A stretch of 7,852 bases of DNA from JAJFUG01 sp964473155 (GTDB taxonomy: Bacteria > Gemmatimonadota > Glassbacteria > GWA2-58-10), in assembly GCA_964473155.1 (NCBI GenBank), contig CAYYNT010000110.1:1-7852 (forward strand). The letters run 5' to 3'. Shown one piece after another: positions 1 through 7,055 of this stretch. Numbering within the stretch: the first letter of the stretch is position 1; each line of letters starts with the position of its first letter. Both the position numbers and the translations under genes were made by a program. The notes beneath the pieces were generated by a model. The model had not been told where the DNA came from. It made no database searches and worked only from the letters and a program-made list of their open reading frames with translations.

Positions 1-51
1 CGCAACCTGCTGATTACAAATCAGCTGCTCTACCGATTGAGCTACGCCAGC
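1..51 (-). tRNA. tRNA-Thr (anticodon UGU), 3' part cut by window edge
   Basis: Read on the minus strand from 51, the sequence gives the 5' acceptor strand GCTGGCG, then TA and a D-arm (GCTC ... GAGC). The anticodon arm follows, with 5-bp stem GCTGA/TCAGC and 7-nt loop TTTGTAA, placing TGT at positions 34-36. UGU reads ACA, a threonine codon. The variable region begins (AGGTTGCG) and the T-arm and acceptor 3' strand lie outside the window, so pairing of the acceptor stem cannot be checked. It lies 77 nt downstream of the cysS stop on the same strand and has its own good promoter in that gap (94-121). Confidence 0.95.
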
Positions 52-93
52 CGTCATTTTCATCCGCATTCCAGCGCAGAGGAAAATAAAGCA

Positions 94-121
94 AATATAA
101 TCATTTCTACATGTTTGTCAA
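94..121 (-). promoter_or_regulatory. Sigma70-type promoter for tRNA-Thr
   Basis: On the minus strand a perfect -35 box TTGACA (116-121) is followed after 16 nt by TATATT (94-99), five of six matches to the -10 consensus. The start site would be near 87, leaving a leader of about 36 nt before the tRNA at 51. The surrounding stretch is AT-rich against GC-rich coding sequence on the left side of the operon. The -35 box lies 7 nt past the cysS stop codon, so the tRNA can be transcribed independently of cysS. I see no hairpin with a T-run between cysS and the tRNA, so read-through from cysS also remains possible. Confidence 0.7.
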
Positions 122-128
122 GCATTTT

Positions 129-1565
129 TCACGGCTGCTGCTCATGTCTTTCGGGATTCACCGCACGGATTTTCCAGCGTGTCCCTTCGGACGTATCCTC
201 GAGAATTACGCCGCGTTCCAGAAGCTCGTTCCGGATAGCGTCCGCCCGTCCGAAATCCCTTGACCGGCGGGCTTGCAGGCGTTCCTCGATCATACTCTCG
301 ATATATTTTTCCAGCTCGCTGCCAACTTCCGTATCCGGCCGCAGCACGTCCAGCACGCTGTCCACAGTTTCCAGTTCGGTCAGCGCGCGCTGACGGTCGG
401 CCTCGCTCAAGCTCCCGGAATCCATCAGACGGTTCGCCGCGTGGACAAAATCAAACACGCGGGCCAGGGCCTCTCCCACCGAAAGATCATCCGCCAGGCG
501 GGCGGCGAATTCATCCGCGCACCAGAAATTGAGAGAAATACAATTTGCACTCGCAGGGCGGTAGCTGTCAAGTCTTACTTTAAAATCCCGCAGACGGTTC
601 ACCGCCGACGCCGCAGCCTGAAGAGTGTCAAAAGTGAAATTAAGCTGGCTCCGGTAATGGGTCGAAGCCAGCAGATAGCGGATTGACGAGGCGCTGTGGC
701 CACGCTCCCGCAACTGGCGGAAAGTGTAAAAATTGCCGAGCGACTTGCTCATCTTGCGCCCCTCGACCAGAAGGTGCTCGGCATGAACCCAGAATCTGAC
801 GAATTTTTCGCCCGTGGCCGCCTCGCTCTGGGCGATTTCGTTCTCGTGGTGCGGAAACATCAGGTCCACCCCGCCGCAGTGCAGGTCCAGACTGTGGCCG
901 AAATATTTCATGCTCATGGCCGAACACTCGATGTGCCAGCCCGGCCGTCCCCGCCCGAACGGGCTTTCCCAGCCCACGCTCTCGGCGCGGTCCCCTTTCC
1001 AGAGCACGAAATCCCGCGCGCTCTCCTTGTCGTAGCTGTCGTTGTCCACCCGCGCGCCCTCGAGGATGCCCTCGCTGTCCAAGCCGCTCAGGCTGCCGTA
1101 GCCCGGAAAACTGGACAGCCGGAAATAGACCGAGCCGCCGGAGCGGTACACATGCCCGCGGCTTTCCAGACGCTCCACCAGGGAAATTATCTCCGGAATG
1201 GTGTCCGTGGCCCGCGGGTAATGCTCGGCGCGCTGGATGCGCAGGGCGTCCAGGTCCTCGAAAAACGCGGCGATATAGCGGTCCGTGTATTCCCTGAGCG
1301 GCAGGCCGGCCTTCTCCGCCCCGGCGATTGTCTTGTCGTCCACATCCGTGAGGTTCATCACCTCGCGTACACGGTAGCCGCAGAGATTCAGGCTGCGCCG
1401 CAGGATATCCTCGAACACGAACGTGCGGAAATTTCCGATATGGGCGTAGTCGTAGACCGTTGGCCCGCAGCAGTACAGCTTGACCTCCGGCGGGTCCAGC
1501 GGTTCGAGTTTTTCTTTCCGCCGGCTCAGTGTGTTATAGATGTAAAAATCACGCATCCTTGCCAT
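129..1565 (-). CDS. cysS: Cysteinyl-tRNA synthetase
   Basis: A 478-residue class I aminoacyl-tRNA synthetase that activates cysteine with ATP and charges tRNA-Cys in the cytoplasm. The N-terminal CGPTVYDYAHIGN block contains the HIGH-type signature HIGN at residues 42-45, and KMSKS is at 271-275. The zinc site that discriminates cysteine appears complete: Cys33, Cys214 (in GWHIECSAMS), His239 and Glu243 (in FPHHENEIA). These have the spacing of the E. coli enzyme shifted by five. The C-terminal segment (RSRDFGRADAIRNELLERGVILEDT) is the usual anticodon-region tail, so the gene is intact and of normal length (E. coli has 461 residues). The ATG lies 5 nt after the pyrE stop with no convincing Shine-Dalgarno, suggesting re-initiation after pyrE. 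A second ATG at codon 4 (1556) is a possible alternative start. It is the last protein gene of the minus-strand run. Confidence 0.98.
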   Translation of the reverse strand: MARMRDFYIYNTLSRRKEKLEPLDPPEVKLYCCGPTVYDYAHIGNFRTFVFEDILRRSLNLCGYRVREVMNLTDVDDKTIAGAEKAGLPLREYTDRYIAAFFEDLDALRIQRAEHYPRATDTIPEIISLVERLESRGHVYRSGGSVYFRLSSFPGYGSLSGLDSEGILEGARVDNDSYDKESARDFVLWKGDRAESVGWESPFGRGRPGWHIECSAMSMKYFGHSLDLHCGGVDLMFPHHENEIAQSEAATGEKFVRFWVHAEHLLVEGRKMSKSLGNFYTFRQLRERGHSASSIRYLLASTHYRSQLNFTFDTLQAAASAVNRLRDFKVRLDSYRPASANCISLNFWCADEFAARLADDLSVGEALARVFDFVHAANRLMDSGSLSEADRQRALTELETVDSVLDVLRPDTEVGSELEKYIESMIEERLQARRSRDFGRADAIRNELLERGVILEDTSEGTRWKIRAVNPERHEQQP

Positions 1566-1570
1566 CCATA

Positions 1571-2152
1571 TTATTTGACATTCCGGCTGCCGGGCTTGAC
1601 CAGCGGCAATCCCTGCCTGCAGAGCGGGCAGTCCTCGGGTTGATAGGTGACGACATTGGCCTGCACCAGGCTGGTCAGGGGCGCCTCCAGCTTCGCTCCG
1701 CCGGTGCGGTCCACCAGGCAGGCGATCCCGAGCACACCGGCCCCGAGTTCGCGGGCCACTTTCACCGCCTCGAGCAGCGATCCGCCGGTGGTGACCACAT
1801 CTTCCACCACCACAACTTTCTCCCCCGGAGCGAGGTTGAACCGCCGCAGGGTCATCACGCCGTCCTGACGCTCCACGAAGATCGCCCGGCAGCGGAAATA
1901 CCGTCCCAGTTCATGCCCGATTATCAGTCCGCCCATGGCCGGGGAAAGCACCGCATCCGGCCGCGCGCCGCCCAGGGCTTTTTCGACCGCCGCCCCCAGG
2001 GCCTGTCCCAGCCGCTCAGCGGCTTCCGGGTGCTGAAGCACCCGCGCGCACTGGAAGTAGTGCGGGCTGTGCAGGCCGCTGGTCAGACGGAAATGCCCCT
2101 CCAGGTAGGCGTCATAACGGCCGAAAAGCTCCAGAACCTCTCTGGCTTCCAT
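1571..2152 (-). CDS. pyrE: Orotate phosphoribosyltransferase (short, Thermus-type)
   Basis: A 193-residue type I phosphoribosyltransferase that joins orotate to PRPP to make OMP, the fifth step of UMP synthesis. The PRPP-binding signature VVVVEDVVTTGGS is at residues 113-125, with the acidic pair Glu117-Asp118. Residues 24-34 (TSGLHSPHYFQ) are the N-terminal substrate region. The flexible loop reads FVERQDGVMTLRRF (92-105), unlike the lysine- and histidine-rich loop of E. coli PyrE. The C-terminus carries a CPLC pair (175-178) before GLPLVKPGSR, which I associate with the short Thermus-like branch of the family. The ATG has a good ribosome site, GGGAGG at 2163-2168, 10 nt upstream. It follows pyrD by 49 nt, which supports the assignment over other phosphoribosyltransferases such as xanthine or adenine enzymes. 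Confidence 0.95.
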   Translation of the reverse strand: MEAREVLELFGRYDAYLEGHFRLTSGLHSPHYFQCARVLQHPEAAERLGQALGAAVEKALGGARPDAVLSPAMGGLIIGHELGRYFRCRAIFVERQDGVMTLRRFNLAPGEKVVVVEDVVTTGGSLLEAVKVARELGAGVLGIACLVDRTGGAKLEAPLTSLVQANVVTYQPEDCPLCRQGLPLVKPGSRNVK

Positions 2153-2201
2153 TTACTCAGGCCCTCCCGCTAATAAGTCAGAAAGAATTTATCGTCATCA
2201 G

Positions 2202-3140
2202 TTATTTCCGATGCGCCGCGCCCACCAGCTCGCTGACACTCTTCACGCCCTGGCGCTCGCATATTTCGACTATCTCGCGGATCGTCTCCGCCGCGGCCCG
2301 CGGCTGCACGAAACTGGCCGTGCCCACCTGCACCAGGCTCGCCCCGGCCAGGATATATTCCAGGGCGTCGCGGCCCGACCCGATCCCGCCGATCCCGATT
2401 ATGGGCGCGCTCAGACCGGAGGCGGCCAGACGCTGATAAACTTTGTACACGCAGGCCACGCCCACCGGACGGACCGCCGGGCCGGAAAGCCCGCCGAAAC
2501 CCATGCTCAGCACGGGGCGGCGCTTTTCGATATCTATTTTCATACCCGGCAGAGTATTGATCAGACTCAAGCCGTCCGCCCCGGCCTCCACCGCCGCCAC
2601 GGCCAGCGCGGCTATATCTGTCACGTTGGGGCTGAGCTTGGCCACGAGCGGCAGGCTCACCCGCGTCCGGATGCCCGAGATTATGCGCCGCACGCTCTCC
2701 GGGTCCGCGCCGAAATGAATATATCCGGCCTTCACGTTCGGGCAGCCCAGGTTCACCTCCAGGGCGTCCACTCCCGGCTCCCGCCCCACCGCCGAGGCCA
2801 CCTCCACGAACTCCTCGTCCGAGAACCCGGCCACGTTTACAAACACCCTGGCCGATCCGGCATGGGCGGTGATCCAGGGTAGCTTTTCCCGGACAAACTC
2901 ATCCAGCCCCATGTTGGCCAGGCCGATCGTGTTGAGCATGCCCGAGTCGGTCTCCACCACGCGCGGCGGCGGGTTGCCGGGGCGCATCCGGCGGGTGATG
3001 GTCTTTGTCACCAGAGCGCCCAGCTCGCGGATGGGCATTATATCCTCATACTGGTCGCCGTAGCCGAATGTCCCGCTGGCCACCAGCACCGGGTTCTGGA
3101 ACTCCAGTCCCAGACAGCGCACTGAAAGGTCTACCGCCAT
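2202..3140 (-). CDS. pyrD: Dihydroorotate dehydrogenase, class 1B catalytic subunit
   Basis: A 312-residue FMN-binding TIM-barrel enzyme oxidising dihydroorotate to orotate in the cytoplasm. With PyrK it forms the NAD-dependent class 1B complex. The substrate/FMN lysine lies in VTKT (Lys45). The catalytic loop is EVNLGCPNVKAG, with Cys133 as the base as in class 1 enzymes; class 2 membrane enzymes have serine there. The phosphate-binding end is GIGGIGSGRDALEYILAGASLVQVGTA (249-275). The reading frame runs open upstream to 3239, but the family start is MAVDLSVRCLGLEFQNP. Its ATG at 3140 has AGGTG a few bases upstream inside the end of pyrK, so this start was chosen. It overlaps pyrK by 10 nt, which suggests translational coupling of the two subunits. 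Confidence 0.96.
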   Translation of the reverse strand: MAVDLSVRCLGLEFQNPVLVASGTFGYGDQYEDIMPIRELGALVTKTITRRMRPGNPPPRVVETDSGMLNTIGLANMGLDEFVREKLPWITAHAGSARVFVNVAGFSDEEFVEVASAVGREPGVDALEVNLGCPNVKAGYIHFGADPESVRRIISGIRTRVSLPLVAKLSPNVTDIAALAVAAVEAGADGLSLINTLPGMKIDIEKRRPVLSMGFGGLSGPAVRPVGVACVYKVYQRLAASGLSAPIIGIGGIGSGRDALEYILAGASLVQVGTASFVQPRAAAETIREIVEICERQGVKSVSELVGAAHRK

Positions 3141-3940
3141 TTCACCTCGAAACCGTTGAACACCGGTCCATCCTTGCAGCAGAGCTTGTAGTAGGGCTGA
3201 TCGCCGTCCGAGGCCAGTTCCACCGCGCAACCCATGCATATTCCGTTGCCGCAGGCCATGTTCTCTTCCAGCGAGGCCTGGAATGACAGCGCCTCGCGGG
3301 TCCGCAGAATGTCCGCCAGGGCTGCCATCATCGCCCGCGGGCCGCAGGTGAACACGGCGGGGAGCGCGGTGACTCCAGGCCAGACCTCCTGGAGCAGAAG
3401 GTCCGTCACCCGGCCATGATATCCTTTGGAGCCATCCTCGGTCGCCACCCGGAGACGGACTCCCGGCGGCAGCATCCCTTCCAGATCGATCACCCGCTTG
3501 CCCATCGTTTCGCCGTAAAGAAGGTCAACCGCGGGAGGATTATTCTGTTTCAACAACCACCCGGCTAACATCGCCATGGGAGGAAGTCCCACTCCTCCGG
3601 CCACCAGCACCGCATGTGACACACCGCTCACCGCCTGGAACGGGCGGCCCAGAGGACCGAATATCCCCACACTGTCGCCGGTTTTGAGGCCTGTCATCCA
3701 GCGCGTGCCGCGACCCAGGGCGCGGAACAGTATCTCCACGCTGCCATCCTCCAGGGTCCTGAAATAGCTGAACGGCCGGGGCAGGTAGATACTGGATGCG
3801 CCGGGCGAGGGAGACAGCATGCAGAATTGTCCGGGAAGGATAGAGGCCGCTCCGGCTTCATCGGCATAGGCGAGGACAAACGTATCCGCCGCTGCGGTGC
3901 GGATCCCGGTGATCTCAACACGGCTGAAGGCAGGATTCAA
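3131..3940 (-). CDS. pyrK: Dihydroorotate dehydrogenase electron-transfer subunit (FAD, 2Fe-2S)
   Basis: A 269-residue ferredoxin-reductase-like protein that passes electrons from PyrD to NAD+. An FAD-binding beta barrel comes first, with RPFSY at residues 55-59. The NAD-binding domain follows, with VAGGVGLPPM (113-122) and CGPRAMM (199-205). The C-terminal 2Fe-2S motif has Cys230, Cys235, Cys238 and a final cysteine at 254 or 255 in the LCCKDGPVF block. The KDGPVF ending is typical of PyrK and separates it from sulfide dehydrogenase or ferredoxin-NADP reductase subunits. The start codon is TTG, preceded by the strong ribosome site GGGAGG at 3947-3952. The TTG overlaps the stop of the TPR lipoprotein gene in a TTGA junction. 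The two adjacent cysteines (254-255) leave the exact fourth ligand open, though 255 fits family alignment best from memory. Confidence 0.95.
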   Translation of the reverse strand: MNPAFSRVEITGIRTAAADTFVLAYADEAGAASILPGQFCMLSPSPGASSIYLPRPFSYFRTLEDGSVEILFRALGRGTRWMTGLKTGDSVGIFGPLGRPFQAVSGVSHAVLVAGGVGLPPMAMLAGWLLKQNNPPAVDLLYGETMGKRVIDLEGMLPPGVRLRVATEDGSKGYHGRVTDLLLQEVWPGVTALPAVFTCGPRAMMAALADILRTREALSFQASLEENMACGNGICMGCAVELASDGDQPYYKLCCKDGPVFNGFEVKWR

Positions 3941-5685
3941 GCCCCACCTCCCGCCGGGTTGTTCTGCCAGTAAAGACGGCGCCGCATCTGGAGCCAGGTC
4001 TCCTGACCGGGCGCGCCGCCCGGTCCACCGCCCGGACCGGCCGCGCCGCCCTCCGCCCGCGTTATCTTGGGGGGCGCGTAGGCCGCAAGCTCATCCATGA
4101 AAAATCCCTCGGGCCGCCCCTCCGGCAATGGGTAGCCCAGTTCGATACGGGCGCGGTCTGCGTAACGGGTATCCGGGAAATTCTGGACCAGAAGCTCAAG
4201 AACCTGACTGTAACGCAAGCTGTCGCCGAGGGTTTGCGAAACAAGAGCCAGGTTCATCGCGGCCTTGGGGGCCCAGATCGTATTCGGATACTCGAAAAGC
4301 AGGCGTTCATACTCTGTTCTGGCCCGCTCCGGCTGTCCGGAGTTCTGATGGAACTCGGCAAGAAGGAACTGCAAGCGCGCCAGCGCATCCCGGCTGGTCG
4401 TGGAATCACTCGCCTCCATCTGCTCGAAAATCTGGTACAGCATCTTGACCTCATCCTCCTGCTGGCGCGCGGGATCGGCCAGAGGAGAGTAGTTGGACTC
4501 CCGCGGCACGCTGGCGAAAGCCATCTCGGCAAGCTTAAGGGACAGCAGGTCCTGGCTCAAAGCCTTTAAGGGTCTAATTCGCAGGGAATCCAGCCGGAAA
4601 ACGGCCAGCGAGACGGAATCGCAGCGTATCGAGTCCATCTCGGCGTTTTCCTTGAAGCCTTTAAACATCAGTCCGAGCTCATACCATGCCGCAGCCGAGT
4701 AATCTGTCTTTGGAAAGTCTTCAACTATTCTTTCAAATCCTTCCTTCGCCTCTTTAGAGCGGTCCATGAAGGTATATTCCACATAAACGCCCACCCAGGC
4801 CTCAGCTCTTTCATCCCCATAACGGGCCTCGTCCAGAGCGCGCTGATAGAGAGCCAGGGCCTCATCATGCCGCCCCATGCGGCTCTTGGTTCTGGCCATT
4901 CCCAGCAGCCCCTCGCGCCGCTTCTCGCGGCTGGATCCCTGTTTGTTCAGCCTCTCATACAATGAAAGAGCGCGGTCCAGACTGTCCAGCTCGAAATATA
5001 TCTTTCCCAGATTGGAAAGCGTCTCACTCTTGAACTCGAATTTCGGGTAATTATCCAGCACACCGTGAAATACTTCGGTGGCGCGATAATAGTCGCTCAG
5101 ATCCATATATTTTTCACCCAGCCGGAACTGCGCCAGGGGACGGTACTCGCTCTTCGGGAACTGATCGATCAGGCGTTCTATGGAGGTTTCCGCCTGTGGC
5201 ATCTGGTTCTGCTGCAGGAGTATCTGAATCAGGTAATACTGCGAGTCGTCCCTGAACTTGCTCTTGCGCTGAGTGTCCAGCAGTTTCTGGAACGATGTTT
5301 CGGCCTGGATATAACGTTTAAGCTCGAAAAAAGCCTTACCCATCAGCATCAAGGCGTCATCCACCCGCCTGCCCTCGTTGTTCTGGCTCAGGAAATACAA
5401 GCACTTCTTGGCCGCTTCCTCGAAATTTTCCCTGCCGACCACCGGGGCGCCCGGCTGCATCTGGTCCTCAGGCCTGCCTTGCGGAACGAGTTGCCCGCTG
5501 GGTCCGTACTGACGCTTTCCAATATTTTCCTGGGCTTTTTTCCCTTCCTTATACGCTTCCTTGGCCCAATGAAGCGAGTTGTAGGTCCGGTAACCCGAGC
5601 AACCCGATGACAGCGTCATCGCCAACCCAGTCACCAACAGCCATACGGCCGGAGACCGCCAACCTCTATCCAAGGTCTTGAGCAT
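3937..5685 (-). CDS. TPR-repeat outer-membrane-type lipoprotein, BamD/YbgF-like repeats
   Basis: A predicted 582-residue lipoprotein of unknown specific role. The N-terminus has basic residues (Lys3, Arg7, Arg10), a hydrophobic core and LSSG|C, with the acylated cysteine at residue 29; the lipobox is slightly relaxed because leucine sits one place early. From about residue 84 to 345, and again about 430 to 520, TPR helices recur. They are punctuated by the loop pattern [D/N/E]-x-[F/Y]-P-x-x-x-[Y/F/A] (DQFPKSEY, DNYPKFEF, EDFPKTDY, EYPNTIW, NFPDTRY), as in BamD- and YbgF-type TPR proteins. A Gly/Pro/Ala-rich linker (about 546-560) precedes a short Trp/Arg-rich end (ETWLQMRRRLYWQN). The ATG at 5685 has GGGGGG upstream; another ATG at 5706 with AAGGA is also plausible and adds 7 residues. 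It probably serves as a periplasmic scaffold linked to envelope assembly, an inference from the fold and from the amidase next door. Confidence 0.85.
   Translation of the reverse strand: MLKTLDRGWRSPAVWLLVTGLAMTLSSGCSGYRTYNSLHWAKEAYKEGKKAQENIGKRQYGPSGQLVPQGRPEDQMQPGAPVVGRENFEEAAKKCLYFLSQNNEGRRVDDALMLMGKAFFELKRYIQAETSFQKLLDTQRKSKFRDDSQYYLIQILLQQNQMPQAETSIERLIDQFPKSEYRPLAQFRLGEKYMDLSDYYRATEVFHGVLDNYPKFEFKSETLSNLGKIYFELDSLDRALSLYERLNKQGSSREKRREGLLGMARTKSRMGRHDEALALYQRALDEARYGDERAEAWVGVYVEYTFMDRSKEAKEGFERIVEDFPKTDYSAAAWYELGLMFKGFKENAEMDSIRCDSVSLAVFRLDSLRIRPLKALSQDLLSLKLAEMAFASVPRESNYSPLADPARQQEDEVKMLYQIFEQMEASDSTTSRDALARLQFLLAEFHQNSGQPERARTEYERLLFEYPNTIWAPKAAMNLALVSQTLGDSLRYSQVLELLVQNFPDTRYADRARIELGYPLPEGRPEGFFMDELAAYAPPKITRAEGGAAGPGGGPGGAPGQETWLQMRRRLYWQNNPAGGGA
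3944..3952 (-). promoter_or_regulatory. Strong ribosome binding site deciding the pyrK TTG start
   Basis: On the minus strand the last codons of the TPR lipoprotein gene read GGGAGGTGG, a near-perfect Shine-Dalgarno, with 5-6 nt before the TTG at 3940. No other start codon with a comparable ribosome site lies near the PyrK N-terminus. The TTGA overlap with the upstream stop would let a terminating ribosome reload directly. Confidence 0.75.
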
Positions 5686-5767
5686 CGCTGCATGTCCCCC
5701 CTGCATATCGGCGCTTCCTTCTCTGAGAAGCCTGACCGCCAGGATTATTGCCACAGATGAGGATCTG

Positions 5768-7030
5768 TCATCCGCCGGAAAGTTTCCGGTGGTACTGCTC
5801 AATATACTTTATTATTCCATCGGCCACCGCTCCGGCCAGACGTTCCCGGAAAGCGCTGTCCCTGAGCAAACCCTCGTCCTGAGGATTGGAAATGTAAGCT
5901 GTTTCGATCAGGGCCGCGGGCATGTAAGCCCCGCGAAGCACCGCAAAATTGGCCTGCTTGATTCCCCTGTCAGGAAGATCAAGCACGCGGACAAGCTCCC
6001 GGTGGATGAAAGCACTCAAGTCCTTGCTTTCCCGAAGGAACTCATTCTGCGCCATATCCTGAAGGATCAGGTTGATATCGTCTTTGCCCTCTGCGCTTTC
6101 CGCCTCGACCTCGTGCTTCAGGGCCGCATTTTCAAGCATGGCGGTGGCCCGTTCCTCATCTGTCTTGGCCGCATCCAGAAAATACGTGCTGGTGCCGCGC
6201 ACGCTGCTTTTGCGGTTGGCGTTGCAATGGATGCTGACAAACAGGCCCGCGTTCGACATGTTGGCCGATTCGCCGCGTTTCTGCAGCGGCACGAAAGTGT
6301 CGCTGTCCCTCGAGATCATAACTCTCAACCCCAGACCCGAGCTTTTAAGCTTCGCCACCACGCGCCGCGCGATATCGAGGACGATTTCCTTTTCCCGCAG
6401 ACGGTAACGGCTGCCCAGAGCGCCCGGATCACGGCCGCCATGACCTGGATCTATCATCACGGTATTGATACGGTAACTCTGAGCTTTATTATCCAGGCCG
6501 CTCTGCCGCTCCGTTGAACGGGCCGGAATACCGGCAGCCGTCTTTACGGGCGACGGTTGAGGTTCAGTCCGCGCCGGAGCGGTGGATGCCCCTGATTGTC
6601 CCTGGCCCTGATCGCTCAGTTCTCCCGACACTTTGTCGAAAACGAAACGGCCGGGCAGTATCCGGGGCAGGTATTCCAGTACGAACTGGGCCGGTACAAG
6701 GAATGTACCCCTGACGACAAGACATGGCGCCACAAATTGAAATGTTTCGTCCCCGGCATTGAAAAAAGTCAGCAGGTCCTCGAACACGAACAATCTGTCA
6801 TCCACGCCAAGCGCGATACGCTGCCCGGTTGTCTCCCAGCGGAGATCCGCCCCGATTGCCAGGGCAAGCTCGCCCAGATCAAAATAATTGGAAGCCGTCT
6901 CAGGATAAATGGTCAGGGAGCGCGCCTGTCCGCTCCGGCTGTCGATTATCCTGAATTCCGCCGCCCACAGCCGGAAGGGAATAAAAAAGCAAGTCAGCAG
7001 AAACCAGAAAATCACCGGACGATAACTCAT
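5768..7030 (-). CDS. Secreted N-acetylmuramoyl-L-alanine amidase (Amidase_3)
   Basis: A 420-residue zinc amidase that cuts the bond between muramic acid and the stem peptide of peptidoglycan in the periplasm. A signal peptide (residues 1 to about 23, hydrophobic FWFLLTCFFIPF, then LWAA) leads into an N-terminal domain (about 28-140). That domain resembles the copper-amine-oxidase N1 'stalk' fold: YFDLGELALAIGADLRWE, then GTFLVPAQFVLEYLP. A Pro/Ser/Thr/Gln-rich linker spans about 140-186. The catalytic domain follows, with DPGHGG (zinc His197), LREKEIVLDIA (zinc Glu213), SIHCNA (zinc His268) and the catalytic Glu376 in ALIETAYISN, all present. About 60 residues are inserted between His268 and Glu376, rich in charged residues, as in autoinhibited cell-division amidases. 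The ATG at 7030 was chosen for the signal peptide; GGGAGA lies about 12 nt upstream. A TTG three codons earlier (7039) is closer to that site. Confidence 0.93.
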   Translation of the reverse strand: MSYRPVIFWFLLTCFFIPFRLWAAEFRIIDSRSGQARSLTIYPETASNYFDLGELALAIGADLRWETTGQRIALGVDDRLFVFEDLLTFFNAGDETFQFVAPCLVVRGTFLVPAQFVLEYLPRILPGRFVFDKVSGELSDQGQGQSGASTAPARTEPQPSPVKTAAGIPARSTERQSGLDNKAQSYRINTVMIDPGHGGRDPGALGSRYRLREKEIVLDIARRVVAKLKSSGLGLRVMISRDSDTFVPLQKRGESANMSNAGLFVSIHCNANRKSSVRGTSTYFLDAAKTDEERATAMLENAALKHEVEAESAEGKDDINLILQDMAQNEFLRESKDLSAFIHRELVRVLDLPDRGIKQANFAVLRGAYMPAALIETAYISNPQDEGLLRDSAFRERLAGAVADGIIKYIEQYHRKLSGG

Positions 7031-7055
7031 TATATGCAATTCTCTCCCAATCCGC

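Noticed and set aside
696..1643. Long plus-strand open frame (315 codons) opposite cysS
   Set aside because: It mirrors the strongly conserved cysS frame, has no recognisable domain and no ribosome site. GC-biased third positions in cysS explain the lack of stops.
2211..2882. Plus-strand open frame (223 codons) opposite pyrD
   Set aside because: It lies wholly antisense to a conserved enzyme gene and has a low-complexity Arg/His/Ala composition typical of a shadow frame.
3141..3239. Upstream extension of the pyrD frame by 33 codons
   Set aside because: The extra residues lie within pyrK's iron-sulfur region and do not match the family. The ATG at 3140 has a good ribosome site.
5733..5745. 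Short palindrome around TTCTCTGAGAA in the amidase-TPR gap as an operator or terminator
   Set aside because: The arms are separated by a single base with no T-run and no promoter alongside. A dyad this short is expected by chance.
5686..5802. Upstream extension of the TPR lipoprotein frame by 39 codons
   Set aside because: It would overlap the end of the amidase gene and bury the lipoprotein signal peptide behind a polar stretch. Only the ATG at 5706 remains a fair alternative.
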